A stretch of 64,000 bases of DNA, from NCBI GenBank assembly GCA_009801085.1, contig VNWV01000008.1, positions 372,001-436,000 of the forward strand. Direction: 5' to 3'. Below the pieces are notes generated by a model that saw only the letters and a program-made list of their open reading frames with translations, was not told where the DNA came from and ran no database searches. Within the stretch, counting starts at the first letter, position 1. Each line of letters starts with the position of its first letter. Below are positions 32,941-45,587 of this stretch, in pieces. The DNA is from Lasiodiplodia sp. COLG20 (Eukaryota; Ascomycota; Dothideomycetes; Botryosphaeriales; Botryosphaeriaceae). A program made the translations under genes and the position numbers.

Positions 32941-35900
32941 GGCCACGGTATGTGCTTGGAAAGTCGTGGGCGAGGGGCGAGGATGGTTGCGGTAAGTGTC
33001 TTGGTAGCGAGTGGAGTGACGAGAGTGTAAAGTGCAGCAACAGGCCACGCGACTGGCACGACCGGGGGAGCGAGGCCGAAATAGGCAGGCGATTGATGAG
33101 CGGTAAGGACAGGCGACAATGCAACGAGCGACGGTGGTCTTGCTCCAACTGTTTCAGCAGTTACAGAAGCTCGACGGAAACTCGCTGAAAGGCGCGGCCG
33201 CGGCGACGGGGAAGGGTCTAGCCATATAGGCCCAGACTTATCCAGGACTCCACCGGGTGCCGCAGCTTGACAAGCCTCAAAGCGGGCGTTCGCGTCATTT
33301 CAGGCAAGACAGGCGAGCGCCAGTGGGCCGATGGAACATCTCCCGTAGGGCTGGGGGTGCCTGATCAGGCGCATGGGCCCGACGTTACTAAATTAGATTA
33401 ACTTTGATGAGCCCGTTACTTGAAAACCCATTGGCAGGCCGCGTGGGGGCGACCCCATCTGGGCGGATGCAGAGATGAAGTGCAAGGGACTGTTGAGCCA
33501 TTGAGGTGCGTTGCGGGTGAATGTTGCTGGGAAGTCGGTTGAAGGGCAGGCCGAGCATGAGTGGGGAGACGGTGCCTGAGGTCTGAAACGCGGCGCGATT
33601 CGCTTTCTGCTGGCGAATCTGCGCGGTGCGACACGTCAACACCAGTCCAGACTCCGTGCGCCATAACGGCCGTGCAGTAATGATGCGGTGGCTTGGATGT
33701 AGCACGTAGTACTAGCCTGCGGCATGCCGTCTCTGGCCGCGTTTGATGCTCACTGCCGTGTTGCACAGAGAGGGGGTTAACATACTCCTGGGGGGAAGCG
33801 GGTGCCCTGCATACACAAATGGTCTGAGCGATCCGCGCGCTTCCAATAGCCGCCTTCCAGAAGCATGCCAGCCAACGGGGCGGTGAGTCTGGAGAGGCAC
33901 CTCGCGCTCTGTCCACCGCTTAACCATTGCGCGCGCGGCAGAAGCAGGCGCATCCCCGTTCGGCGCGGAGCTCGGCGCTGCTTCGCTGTGAGACCTGCTG
34001 ACTTCTCCTGAGGCCGGATCCAGGCACGGGCGACGCGGCTGACGAGGCTCAACTGACTACGCGGCCTAGTACGTGGTATGCAGGTACACCCGCCGCGTTC
34101 CTGGAGATCGGTCTGTCCCGGATTTTCAGGATCAACACATCGGAGTCCGAGAGCGAGTCCGCTATATCCGACTCTGCTATACGCCAGCCTACCCTCGCCC
34201 GCACTAATATTGGCACCAACAACCTTCGTTTTTTTCGTATTCGAGTCCCCAACCCAGGGCGAAAAAAAAGCCACGTGCTAATTATAGAAAGAGCTGAAGA
34301 ACCACAACGCCGAACCTTAGCGTCGACACCACCCACTAGTTCCCCCATACTCCCGTCCCGTCTTTACTAAATCAGCAGAGAAGCAATCGATAAACCAAAA
34401 CATCAAAATGCAGTACAACCCACTTACCTTCCTCCCTTGTGCACCTAAACCGATCACGCAGCCTATTAACCCTCCCCTACCAAAACTCGACCTTACTCGG
34501 CATGACTCTCACCCCTCCCCAAAACGGCAGCACCGGAATCCTCTTCCGCCCCTTAAGTCCCCTCTCCCTCATGCGCCTCTAGTTGCTCCCTTCCTTCTGA
34601 CACCTTGCTCTGCCGGCTCACCCGCGCCCCATACCCCACTCCCGCGAATACGCGTATTGTAGTATACCTGACTCTCCTCCTCGCTCAGCCGCTCCGCTCT
34701 CCCCTCTATCCTCGCCTGCCTCTCCACTAAACCTTTCTGGGTGCGCGCCGCTGGATGAGGATTTGGAGAACCAGGTGTGGAGCTGCGTGGGCAGGGCGAG
34801 GGGGAGAGATCGGCGTAGTCGAGGGGGCGCCTTTGTAGAATTGCGAGAGGCTTGCGAGGTGAGGGCGCCGCTGTCGCCGGGAGCTTTTATTGATCGTCGG
34901 AAGGGGCGCCTGGAGAGGCGGCGGCGGCGGCGGCGGCGGCGGCGACCGTGGGGACGGGCCTTTGCTCCTTCGCGGTGTGGAGCATGGTGGAGGATTGAGT
35001 GGTCGTTGCGTCGCTGGTGCTGGGTGGAAGTGTGGGTGCCGGAGGCGGAACAGGATCGTAGCGGGGCGGAGAAGGAAGGAGCGCCCGTCTGGCCAACGAG
35101 CTGGAGCAGTAGCTCAGAGGTGAGGGTGAGTTATATATGCTGCCGCCGTGCGAGGTGGTAAAAAGAAGGTTCGACGACTCATTGACGCCGCAGTGGGGAT
35201 GCACGACGTCGGATGGCTTGCATGACTCTTTTTTTGCTGTAGATGACGCGCTGAAGGTCGCGAGACTGTCGCCGTCATCGTTGATGCTTGCGCCCGCGCC
35301 AGTCGCATCTCAGCCCTACCCGCCCGCGGGGTCCAGGTCAACCAAACTGCGACTTGAGAAAAATATCTCAAACCCTCCACACCTTCCCTCACCCTGACAC
35401 ACTCGCCTTCGCGCCCCCCGCCACGACGCGCACCCGCCCTTCCTACAGCTTCTCCACATATCAACCAACCCGCCATGACCACGCCGCCCGATACCAGCGC
35501 CGCGCCATCGACCACCAACCCCTCCCACGCGCTCCTCTCACGCGCCCACTCACTTGAACCGCTTTGCAGGTGCGACGGTCAAGGGGGGTATTTAGTGCTT
35601 TCTTTCGGGTAGCTCAATACATCACCCGTTCACCTCCGCAGCTTCTCGCCACCAGTCCACCGCATCACCGGCACAATCGAATGGCACCGAACGCTGTCAA
35701 TCGTCGGGGGGCCCGAGCAAGCTGCCGAAAAGCAACAACCACCGCACTTCTCTCCCGACCGGAGGTCCGTCAGACAGAAATGTCGGGGCCGCTGGGTTAT
35801 TTAACCTGGCGAAATCCATCACCCATGGGCTCCGTTGTCGTGCTTAGCAAACCGCATGAGTGCATTGGATCGCTGGAAGACGAACTTCCAATTCTGCAAG

Positions 35901-36278
35901 CTGCACACCCTTGCGCGACCTCGGTTGGAATTCTCATCGTTGACTGCCTAGATGAGGCCCAAGTGAGAGAGCACTTGGGAATCCGCTACACCAACTGAGG
36001 GGGTAGAGGAAGGAGGGCACGTGGGGTCCTGGGGGAGCGGACCGGCCATGCGCTCTGTGCTCAGAGTAACAATGTGCGGTGGGACATTTTTTGTCGTTAA
36101 TCTTTTCCTCGTTCTTTTCCACGAGTCTCAAGTCTCACCTGGCAACTCAAACTTCTGGAGAAAAAGACTCAGTGCGCATTAGCCTGCACCAAAGGCTTCA
36201 ATCAAAATTCATACAATCATGTTTACCTCGTTTCCGCTCATCTCAAAGGAATTTGGTCCACCCTCCCCGCATGCGGTA
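32941..36278. other. Long intergenic stretch, partly CT-rich and low-complexity
   Basis: Several open frames exist but none is convincing. On the minus strand around 34890-35205 there is an Ala/Pro-rich frame whose alanine run comes from a GGC triplet array (about 34918-34944), possibly part of an unresolved gene. On the plus strand 35681-35998 encodes about 105 residues from a fair start (MAPNAVNRRG) with no recognisable domain. The parts near 33050-33250 and 36050-36250 are probably promoters or untranslated regions. Confidence 0.45.
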
Positions 36279-37517
36279 TCATCTACTCTCGCTTCTTCTC
36301 CTTACCTCATCCCCCGGCAATTCCGCCAGTGTCATCGGACTATCACTGCTCATCGGACTCACCGACGACAGCAGCTCCGTATGATGGCTCTGACTGCCCG
36401 TCCCAACAGGGCTGATCGGCGAATATGAAGAGTACGACCCTCTCGCACCGCCGCTCCCACCGCCGTCCGCATCCGCCGAGCTGTTTCCCCTCGACGCCGC
36501 CGCATTCGCAACCGGCTTCCTAGTCGTGCTCACAGAACTCACCCTCCTCCTCCGCCTATCCCCCGCCGCCTCCAACGCCCCCGCCGCGATCCCTACCCCA
36601 TTCAATTCCTTCGCCAACCGCTCCTGCGCCAGCGGCTCTTGCCGATCCTCCTCCTGCTGCTGCCCCTCCTGCTCTCCGCGTCGTTGCCTGCTTTGCTGCT
36701 CCTCAAACGCCCGCCTCTGCTCGAACGGATCCCCCGCCGCCAACTCCTGGCAATTCACCGCGGTAGGCAGCTCCGGGCGATCCGGCCCCGTCTCGAGCTC
36801 TGCCGGGCCGACCAGTTTCTCGGCGTCGCGCAGCATCGCTTTCTCTGCGTCTTCCGACTCGCGGTCGTCCGGCGAGGAGAGCGACGAGTCGGCCCTCAGC
36901 CTTCGTCGGCGTCGTCCGTGGCGCCGGCGGCCGGTGAGGAGGGCGAGGATCCCACCACCACCACCACCACCACCACCGCTGCTGCCGACGCCGCCGCCGC
37001 GGTCAGAGGGGGATGAATTGGGACGTTGCCGCCCTTGCCGCCCCAGCATGTACGCGCCCCAGACGACGGCCAGCAACAACAACAAGCCGAGCGGCACGGC
37101 GACGCCGATGGCGATCTTGGCGGCGTGCGAGAGCCCCCCGCCTGTACTACCACCGCCATCGCCGTCTCCTCCTCCTCCGCTGCTCGTCGCCGTGGCAGTA
37201 CTCGAGGTCGAACTGGCGGTGCCATTGATGCCAGGCGTCCCCACCGCCGTCACGGTGCGCGTCAGCGCTGCGCTTGCCCCTCCGGTACCACCGCTGCCGC
37301 TGATGCTGGTTACGGTTGCCGTGGCGAGGGTGAGGGTCGTCGTTGCGGAGCCGCCTGAGTAGATGGAGATGGCGATGGTGCCGACGGAGGCGCCGGGGAT
37401 GGATGTGCTGGTGGTGTGGTCGTCGTCATCGTCGTCGTCGTCGTCGGCGGTGGTGGTGGGGAGGGCGGCGGTGGGGATGGTGGTGGAGGTGGTGGAGGTT
37501 GTGGATGTGGTTGACAT
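36279..37517 (-). CDS. Ser/Thr-rich single-pass membrane protein (Mid2/WSC-like layout)
   Basis: One uninterrupted frame of 412 residues. The N-terminal part is a Thr/Ser-rich ectodomain (repeated TTS units at the start) that carries a run of nine aspartates, then TVTAVGTPGINGTASSTSST. There is no classical signal peptide, so the single helix IGVAVPLGLLLLLAVVWGAY (about residues 137-157) may act as signal anchor. A basic cluster RRRHGRRRRR and a long acidic/Gln-rich cytosolic tail follow, ending in Ser-rich SYSSYSPISPVGTGSQS. Glycine runs after the helix come from a CAC/GGT triplet array. The layout equals that of the genes at 44539 and 46493. Proposed role as a cell-wall or surface sensor is inference from layout only. 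Confidence 0.75.
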   Translation of the reverse strand: MSTTSTTSTTSTTIPTAALPTTTADDDDDDDDDHTTSTSIPGASVGTIAISIYSGGSATTTLTLATATVTSISGSGGTGGASAALTRTVTAVGTPGINGTASSTSSTATATSSGGGGDGDGGGSTGGGLSHAAKIAIGVAVPLGLLLLLAVVWGAYMLGRQGRQRPNSSPSDRGGGVGSSGGGGGGGGGILALLTGRRRHGRRRRRLRADSSLSSPDDRESEDAEKAMLRDAEKLVGPAELETGPDRPELPTAVNCQELAAGDPFEQRRAFEEQQSRQRRGEQEGQQQEEDRQEPLAQERLAKELNGVGIAAGALEAAGDRRRRRVSSVSTTRKPVANAAASRGNSSADADGGGSGGARGSYSSYSPISPVGTGSQSHHTELLSSVSPMSSDSPMTLAELPGDEVRRRSESR

Positions 37518-39931
37518 CGTTGATTGGTCGTGGGTCAGGGTACAATAAGGGTTGGTGCTCTATCGATGGTTGAGTGGTCGGTTGGGGGTGGGCCTGCACA
37601 ACGAAAGCTACAATGGTGCAACTAATGGTGTGCGATGAACGAGTGGATGGTTGAGAGCTTCTCCGAGGCCCTCTCCCTTCGATACAATTGGAAAGCAGGT
37701 GAACAACAACAGCAAGAGGTGGGAGAAGACTAGCGGGCGACCATGCAGTAAATAAGGCGCGCTACGATGCTTGTTCTCTCGGGACACGGGGAGATGATGG
37801 TCCCAGTTTCCAAGAAACAAGAGGTGATTCACAGCCCCATTTACGCGATACGACCGGCAGCCTTGTCTTTGCCTAGGTCACCCGTTTTCGCTGCTCCCAC
37901 GTCTGCCGATTAACCAAACCCCGCGCAAGGCACGAATGCTTGCGGGGAGGCTGTGCAAAATCGCCGGGCCGTGGCATTCGCGGCGCCGCGTGCCGTGTTA
38001 CCCACAAAACCTCGAGAACGGTACTGGTGAAACGATGCCAAGTGGGATGGTTATCAGTTCCTACTGGGCCGCTGTCATGGGCAGTGTACCTCATTCGTCG
38101 GCCGATCGTCGTGCACCGGGAAGTTGACTCCGCAACCCCGCAATGGACGAATCGCAGGTGCAGCGGGCCTGGTTTACGTCAACTGCTCAGCCCCCCTCCA
38201 TTCCACACGAGAACGTGCAGGTTGCATTAGAGTTGGGCGCCAAGCAAGGCCGGTCAATTTGTTTGGTGGGGTAGGGTACCTACTTCGGTGCGAGACCGTC
38301 GACCGCTGGCAATGATCGATGATGTAAAGATCGGGTAATGGATGGTTGCGCGGCCTCGGCCCTCATTCGGTAGAGGAGTCGCTTTCTCTTGTTTTTTTTT
38401 GTCCAGGTTTGCTGTATCTAATTTTTTCGCTTTTCCTTCGTATCGCCTGGATGATAAGGCTTGCAGGTATCCACGCGGGGTTGAACGGGGGTTTGTGAGG
38501 CTGTGCGTCCCTGGCGCCCGACGTCATTCGCTGCTCGACAGCGCAAAGAATCGTGTCGCGCCACCATCTCCTGCCGCGGATCCGATGTCGTGTGCATGGG
38601 CTTGGCCGATCTTTCTCCTCAAGCAATGCCGTGCTTGCGCGTCCGTTCTGCATGCTTTCGCGGCCTTGCTGCACGTCGGCGGAAGCGAGTCTTAATATCT
38701 CTTTGCTGTAGAACACCTCTCCTCCAGACTTGCACATTCTGCTTCCGCATTAGCCGAGTGTGTTGTTTCCGTCTCGCTCATTGACGCAATTTGCCCGGCC
38801 AGGAAGGACCGGACGTATTGAAGCGATGGATGCAAGGGTTACTAACGAAGATGGCGACATGGACACGTGCCGTCCGCACATGGAATGCTTTCTAATTTTG
38901 GGACAAGCGAAATGGACGTAGACTTCCATCACATTAGCGAAACCATGTGAGTGCTGGGATAGAATGGACGATGATGATCGCTGGATTGCGTTTTCAAGAG
39001 AAATGGGAACAGCAGGGAGGGAAAAAGAAACGAGAGAAAAGAAACCCCGCATAGGTAAAAGATCGCCTGCATAACGAACCTCGCATTTTGCCCATACTTA
39101 CAAGCAAGCACCCCACAACATCGCCAACCCCTCTGCCTCAATCAACATCTTGATTCGAATGTCTTCGGGATCCGAGTACTCATGACACATGTCAGTTCTT
39201 TGGACAAGGCTGGAGGGGAAACAACGATATGCCTGTTCCACACCGCACCAGAGCGATTTCGGCGAGAACCCTGTTCTTATCTCAAAAACACGGCCCCTAA
39301 GAACTGCCACTGCGCCTGTCTGTTCTTCTGTGGATATTCGAAACACGCAAATCTTGATTGGTCGTGTGTCAGAGAACATACAAGGGCTGAAGTAGCACAG
39401 GCGGTTCAGAGATCCTAGCGAAAGCCATGCCTTCTGATTTCTTTCGGCTCCCAGACATTGAAACGAATGCCATGCCACTGAGCTACCGTGCATGAATTCT
39501 TTCCAAAATTCTCACATGGCGCTATCCTCGATTATACCCTTCTTTCATATCTCCTTAGTTGCCGTACCCCACACATCACATTTTCACGGTCATGGTTCGA
39601 AAAGTATGGGTAAGCTAAATGAATCGATAATGTGCTATCTTAAACACACTTCATACAAGCGCAAGGCTAAAGTCTCCGAAGGAATATTTGTGACTGAGCA
39701 GATGGCGTGGGCACATATTTTGAAAATATGTCTACGAAAGGGTGGAAAACACGTATGCCGCTTGATCACATGGCGAAAGATTCTTCCGGTGATCACTTGC
39801 CATCTCCATCGCGGTCCCGCCCACTTGTTATTGATTCCAAAGTAGCTCAGTATCTCTTCATTTGCTATACCCTTCTCTGTACGCTTAACCAGACTCTAGT
39901 TCCGGGTCCGTGCTTTCTCGAGTTTTCACCT
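37518..39931. other. Long intergenic stretch
   Basis: No convincing gene. A minus-strand frame at 39098-39493 has neither a domain nor splice support. A sequence near 39425-39490 (minus) resembles a tRNA A-box but has no B-box. Confidence 0.45.
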
Positions 39932-40195
39932 CTATGAGGGAATCATTTTCGATATTATTCTCCTTATCTGTAGTCTTGTTAGAATCAAAGGTTTACATCC
40001 AAAAGCAAATGCCACAAAGTGTCATTCTAGATTTACACTTACACAATACCGAACACATTTGTCATAGGTATGTTCATCCACCTCAGATCTCCCTCTCCCG
40101 CATTGTATGGTACACTTTTCGTAAGGGGAATGTGCTATGACGGATGACATGGCAACCGCTGCGAAGGCGGCGATAGCGAGGACAGTAAGCTTCAT
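39932..40195 (-). CDS. Very small secreted protein with C-x3-C / C-x3-C pattern
   Basis: Exon 1 (40195-40043) starts with an unmistakable signal peptide, MKLTVLAIAAFAAVAMSSVIA, followed by about 30 residues whose four cysteines are arranged C-x3-C-x14-C-x3-C (YEKCTIQCG, then YDKCVRYC). A GTAAGT donor, a CTAAC branch site and an ACTACAG acceptor define a 75-bp intron; exon 2 (39967-39932) adds IRRIISKMIPS and a stop, total 62 residues. The donor one codon earlier (GTGTAA) would give a longer acidic tail and lose the last cysteine, so the first model is preferred. The spacing fits an alpha-helical hairpin held by two disulfides, as in alpha-hairpinin-like peptides. Candidate secreted effector or antimicrobial peptide; function unknown. 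It is too short to be found by simple ORF searches. Confidence 0.7.
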
Positions 40196-41065
40196 GATGT
40201 AGTATAGAATTTGATGAGAGGTCGATTGTAGATTTTTAACGAGGTTAGTAGAGCTTGACGCAGAGTTCTTATAGGCGTTTTGGAAAATGTCTGTGACAAT
40301 TCACGGTTGCATGGAGCCAGGTAAAACGCACAGTTACCGATATTGTTGGGAATATCTTACCCTTAATAGGTTTCCATGTTAGCTTACCGGATGTTACATT
40401 AGAGATGTACAATGGTAGCAAAATCAAAATTAAATCAAAAATTTGCACCTCGAAGCAGGGTTCAGGGACGATTGCGTCCATTTCTGGCGATTTGTAGCGC
40501 CGTTTTCGAAACGCGTTTTTCTCGAAGTGCTGACCTTCGAGCCTCCACAGCACTAAGAGCACTATCTAGCGCCGCCGCCTAGCCGTTCCGAACACAAGGC
40601 CCTACCAGCCCCACGCGCCTCCATAGCGGCCCGTACCGGCAGTAGGGAGACGAGGAGGCTGTGCTTACTCCGAACAACAGACGCCCACCAACCGATCTCC
40701 AGGCGGCAACACCGCGCGCCACAACAGGGCCGTTCTGTTTCGCATAGGTTTGCCAAAAAGAAATTTCCACTAAGCCTTGTTTATTCCGCTAACTGATCCA
40801 AGTTTAGGCGTACGACGCATGCACCAATGGGCTGGTTGAATATAAGCGCCGGGCTTCTGTACTTGCCCCACTTTCTGCCTATACTGTGTAAGCATCTGCT
40901 GTGCCGCCCCCTCATTTGTGTCAAATGTGCCATGGGTTTACAACTCATTCATATCTTGTTGATTCCCCAGCTCCTATCATTCGTGGCTACAGTTCACCCT
41001 TCCTATCCAATTTCAAGACAGTTATGTAAGATAAATCAGGTATGCATAAGTGATATAGCTAATAG
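40196..41065. other. Upstream region of the secreted peptide and of the NACHT gene
   Basis: Divergent intergenic region. The N-terminal exon(s) of the NACHT gene may lie between about 40827 and 41065, where open frames exist, but no frame-consistent junction could be found. Confidence 0.45.
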
Positions 41066-43500
41066 TCTAGGAAACGATCTGGAGTTTTTGAAGAAGACAG
41101 CTCGGCATCGAAAAAGGACCGACAAGACGCTGACTCTGGTCCCCAATTTGCCTTTCGACCCAAGCAACACAGCACAGGTACGCCTGGCACTCTATCAGCC
41201 TTTTTGTCTATCGCTTACTTATTTTAGACTCTGGAGAAATCGAGCGCGAAGAAATTCTTAGCTGGCTCACTTCAACTAGTCATGCAACAAAGCTTACCAG
41301 CTGCTCTGCTCAATATCTCCAAGGGGCTGGCCGATGGTTTTTGACGTCTCCGCATTTCAGTTCATGGCTTAGAGGGCGTAACAACGCCCTATTCTGCCCC
41401 GGGCCTCCAGGATGTGGAAAGACCGTTTTGGCTTCGATCGCCATTGACTACCTCCAAGCGACACGGAAGAGCAAGGGTACAAAGATTGCCTTCATATACT
41501 GCGAAGAAAATCTGCGGCAGGATCAAAGCGCATCCAGCCTGCTTGCTGAGTTGTTGAAGCAGTTGGTCGAAGAAGACCCGTCGCTTCCGAAAGATGTCAA
41601 GAGGCTCTATGGGCAGTTGCCAGAGGTTTGGGACCTGACAAAAGCTCTCTACTTCGTGGCGTCCCACTGCGAAAGGGTCTTTGTGGTGATTGATGGGATC
41701 GACCAATGCTCAGATGAAGTCCGTGAACAACTCTTGGAATCCATAGAAGATCTACGGGGAGAATCCGACACAGCCTTTCTAATCACATCGCGAAGAGACC
41801 CATCCATTGAATGTCTCTTCTCAGATTATACCCGTCTGGATATCCAGTCTTCCGATGAAGACATCGGGGATTACCTGGACGAGCAAATTTCAACACGGCT
41901 GGACTGGCTGAAACAACCGGAATTCAGAGAAAGGATCCGACAAGTTGTTGTAGAGACAGCAGACGGCATGTAAGTGGGTTTTCTAACATTTTTAAACAGG
42001 ATATCCACCTGACATACTTGAAATAGTTTCCTCTCTGCACAACTCTGCGTTGAGTTGCTCACTGATAAACTCACGCAAGAAGATATCGAAACTGAATTGA
42101 AATTCATCAGAGGCTTGCCCAGGCATGCAGAGGCATTCAGCCAGCTGTATTCCCGGCTATTGGACACAATCGACCGCGCCGGAGACAGACAGCGGACCTG
42201 GGCCCACCGGCTTCTAGCCTGGGTATTCCACAGCAAAAGTCCATTCACAATCAAAGAATTACAGCACGCGCTGGCAATAAGAGAAGGTGATAAAGAGTTG
42301 GGCGAAGACCGCCTGGTATCTATTGAAAAGGTATCCACCTTCTGTGCTGGCCTGCTGTTTGTGAACCGGGAGAGTGGACTTGTGTATCCCGTGCACGATT
42401 CCGCCCGGGCATATTTTGCGGAAACCCTTCCGAGTTGGATGGAAGAAGCGCGATTGGATCTCGCCCGCGCGTGCTTGGCGTATCTGCAACTCAACGATCT
42501 TGCAGATGGACCAACAGCGACTCTAGAAAGCTTTGAACACCGGCTGTCGGAGATGCCTTTGCTTTCTTACGCAGCCAACAACTGGACTGACCTTGCACTG
42601 GGTTTCCATGAAGTTCTTCTCAGACCGGCAGCTGCATTCCTTCTGGACAATGCACTCACATCATCAGCTTGTCAGGTCATGTTTTCTACGCAGAACTTTG
42701 GGGGAAACCACATTATGAAGAACTACACAATCGACCACGCACCACACGGCTGTCACATACTCGCTTTCTTTGATCAAGCGAATCTACTCCGCCTCATACT
42801 TGGCCAAACCCATGGATCCTGGGATGTCGTTGATGAGAAAAGTCCAGAGGGTCTGACACCACTCGCAATGGCTTCAGTTCACGGACATCCGGAAGTGGTA
42901 GAGCTACTCCTGAAACTCGAACAAGTAGACCCCAATGTGAAAACCTCCAGCGGGCTGACACCACTGCACCTTGCGGTACGTCATGGCAACTATTCAGTTG
43001 TCAAGGCGTTGCTGACCTCGAGGCGGGTGGACGCGAATTGCCGAGGTAGCCACGGAAACACGCCACTACACATGGCAATCGGGAATGAGAACAAAGCTAT
43101 CCTCAGGCTAATGATCGACAACTTCAAGGATCGCATCAACTTCAATGCAACGGACCGAGCCCGATACACGGCGATCCACAAGGCCATAAGATGCGAGGAT
43201 TTGGATGTCATCCAAATGCTTTTCGAGGTGGGCCATGACCTGATTGACGTCAACGCCAAGGACATTGACGGATGGACTGCCCTTCATCATGCCCGTTTCT
43301 ACAAGTGTGTCGCAGTACAGCAGTTCCTATACACACAGAAAGGTGTGTTTGACATTGATGTCACAGACTACAGCGGCTGGAATTCGCAACTTGATCCTAA
43401 AACTCCAGAAGGATGGTGGCGCACGGACACAGAAGGACTTTACGAGGAAAGGAGAGGAAAAAGCCCGCACCCTCTTGTTTACTATCTTCAAAATCTGTAA
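41066..43500 (+). CDS. NACHT-ankyrin (NLR-like STAND) protein, 5' end unresolved
   Basis: Exons 41066-41177, 41228-41969 and 42027-43500 join in frame. The middle exon begins with the conserved pre-NACHT region (EIEREEILSWL, then GAGRWFLTSPHFSSWL), the P-loop FCPGPPGCGKTVLAS, the Walker B VFVVIDGID and the arginine segment FLITSRRDP. After the intron at GIFLSAQL comes a winged-helix-like part (LLAWVFHSKSPFTIKELQHA, YPVHDSARAYF) and then five ankyrin repeats (GLTPLAMASVHGHPEVVELL, GLTPLHLAVRHGNYSVVKAL, GNTPLHMAIGNENKAILRLM, and two more). In fungi these proteins control non-self recognition and regulated cell death, with ankyrin repeats as sensor. No N-terminal effector domain can be recognised; the first exon may lack a start, so the gene may be incomplete at its 5' end or have an unseen first exon. 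Confidence 0.85.
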
Positions 43501-44538
43501 ACAGGCCAGATAAATCTCTTTTTTCAAATATTTGCACAATCGTTCAAGACATCTCCATAGTAAGACTTGTTCAATCGCAGTGTCCACTATCCAACCTTAG
43601 CTCTGCGCTGCGTTTGGGAGTGGAAGAAGTTGCTTATTATCATGGCACAGTTACATGGCTATTGGAGGGGTGTGTTCTTGATGTGTTCAGTGACATGAGG
43701 CTCGCGGTTTCTAGCGATGCCAATGAGTAAGACTGCGGTAGTCGGCCTGGAAAGACGCAGTGCGAGCACGATGCGTGGGAGCTCGTTCGCGGAAGTACGC
43801 TCCCTTTCCCGCCGCACCACGTGGGGTTCGCCATCGGCTGCGTGTATGGCCATCATGTTGGTATTTTGCGCGTCGGGGGCGAGAATGCGTCGGTGGAGTT
43901 GTCGATTGGTGTAGGGGACACACATGATTCACTGCGTTTGTGAGTAATGCTACGCATTCGAAAATAGTGTGGAAGAGAAAGTTACTCCCACATGCGAATC
44001 AACAAATGTAATCCTGCCACCCAAAATATGAGCCTGTGGCTCAAAAAACGCCCTCGAAATCGTCACCGGGCTGGCGGGCGTGGTCGCGATGCTCGTGCAG
44101 GCTCTTGATGAACATTTTGATCAAGCATCATTGCGGCGGGAAAAATAATGAATAGGCCAATGAGAATGGTAGCCTTGAGAATGGGATAAGGTCTAACTGG
44201 GAAGCGGGGTCGTCATTGTGACGGGCGGGGTATTCAGCGGCAGAATGCATGAAGATTGTAGAGATGACTGGTTAACGACCGACTTTGCACGACAGACTTA
44301 AACCCATATTGACTGGCTCTCTGGCTTACAGTCAGTTTCACAGTCGATAAGATCTACACGGGTGTCCGTATAACCTATCAAAGCCTCGGAAAAGTTTTCC
44401 GTCGTTTACACGAAAATATTGGTTCGGAAACTTGCAGCAGAGAAGAGGGCTGACATTCGTTCCTATTTATCCGAGTTCAACCTGATTTTGCATTCTTAGA
44501 ACTCTGCGCTCGAGCAATCCATCAATGCCAGAATCTCC
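43501..44538. other. Intergenic stretch
   Basis: Open frames at 43640-43930 on both strands have no recognisable content. The last 200 bp is the presumed promoter of the gene at 44539. Confidence 0.45.
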
Positions 44539-45587
44539 ATGTACTCAAGCGAGGTTGCGACTATCTATGACGACTATCACTTAGCGCCGGCGTGGCCTCG
44601 CGTGAGAAAGGACATGATGCTTTCGGGAACAGTATCATCTATTTGGACCACCTTTCCAACAGAATCATCTCGCGAGGGATCTCCCAGTGACATTCCCTTC
44701 GCAGCAGAACCTTTTCCTGGGGGTATTCCTGCCGATTTAACTATTGGAAAAGGTAAATTTCACTACGAAGATTGAAGTGGCTTCCTAGAGTAATCCAAAC
44801 TACAGGTCCACACAGAAAGACTACCACAATACCTCCTACATCTACATCCACCTTTACAACCACCTATAGAACCATGATACCTCCTCACCCTACGACCATA
44901 TCTGCAATCAAAATATACCCTACCTTTTTCACTACGATATACCATAGCTCTACAGAGATTCAACCTCAAAGTCGTTCCACCAGCAGCAAGTCGCCGATCG
45001 CAGCCACCGTTAACCCGAAATCATCTGTAGGAGCTCTGTCTGATACGAGCTCCATCGAGACTGGACTTGCTGTCATTACCGTCACCACACTGGATCACAC
45101 TTACCTAATAACCCTCCAAAGGTCTACCAGCGCCGCATCGCCTACAGCGCCCTCGACATCGAATGCGACTGTTGCCACGACAGTTCCCGGCATCGATAGT
45201 AACGCAACGACAGAATACAACAACCCGACAAGGGTTGCCCTCGGTGTCAGTATCCCCCTAAGCATAATCCTTATAGCACTGCTCCTCGCTGGCGCATATC
45301 TTTGGGGGAAACGAACCAGAAGGTCATTCAGCACTGCCTCAGAGGATGCACCAGCTCAGGAAGAAAAACAGCAAGGCATGGAGACGCATGCACTGTGGCC
45401 GGAAGTGCCGCAAGAGCTGGCCACCGAGTTCAACTTCGCCGAAATGTTCGTGCCAGAGAAGCCCCAAGAGATGGCGCATCAGACCCCAGCCAAGTCTTTG
45501 GATAAAGAGGTGGTCGTGGAAAATGCGGAAGGGGAGGGTAGTAAAACGGCGCAGCGTGAGATTGTAGAGGTATGTCTCAAAGATTGA
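44539..45587 (+). CDS. Ser/Thr-rich single-pass membrane protein
   Basis: Two exons (44539-44752 and 44806-45587) share phase and give 331 residues; the 53-bp intron uses GTAAAT..CTACAG. The ectodomain is Thr/Ser/Pro-rich (RKTTTIPPTSTSTFTTTYRT, SAASPTAPSTSNATVATT), with several N-glycosylation sites near the membrane. A helix VSIPLSIILIALLLAGAYLW is followed by basic GKRTRR and an acidic cytosolic tail of about 95 residues. The helix is strikingly like that of the gene at 36279 (both have a pattern V-(S/A)-(I/V)-P-L with a following A-Y-(L/M)). No signal peptide is obvious. The cytosolic tail has no known domain. Function unknown; surface-sensor-like layout. Confidence 0.72.

Noticed and set aside
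34408..34662. 84-codon Pro-rich frame after a good leader
   Set aside because: No domain, low complexity, no splicing partner found; left in the intergenic note.
36526..37362. 278-codon plus-strand frame
   Set aside because: Antisense shadow of the S/T-rich membrane protein; low-complexity triplet runs keep it open.
39425..39493. Possible tRNA on the minus strand (TAGCTCAGTGG A-box-like sequence)
   Set aside because: No B-box, anticodon loop of six bases, D-arm does not pair.
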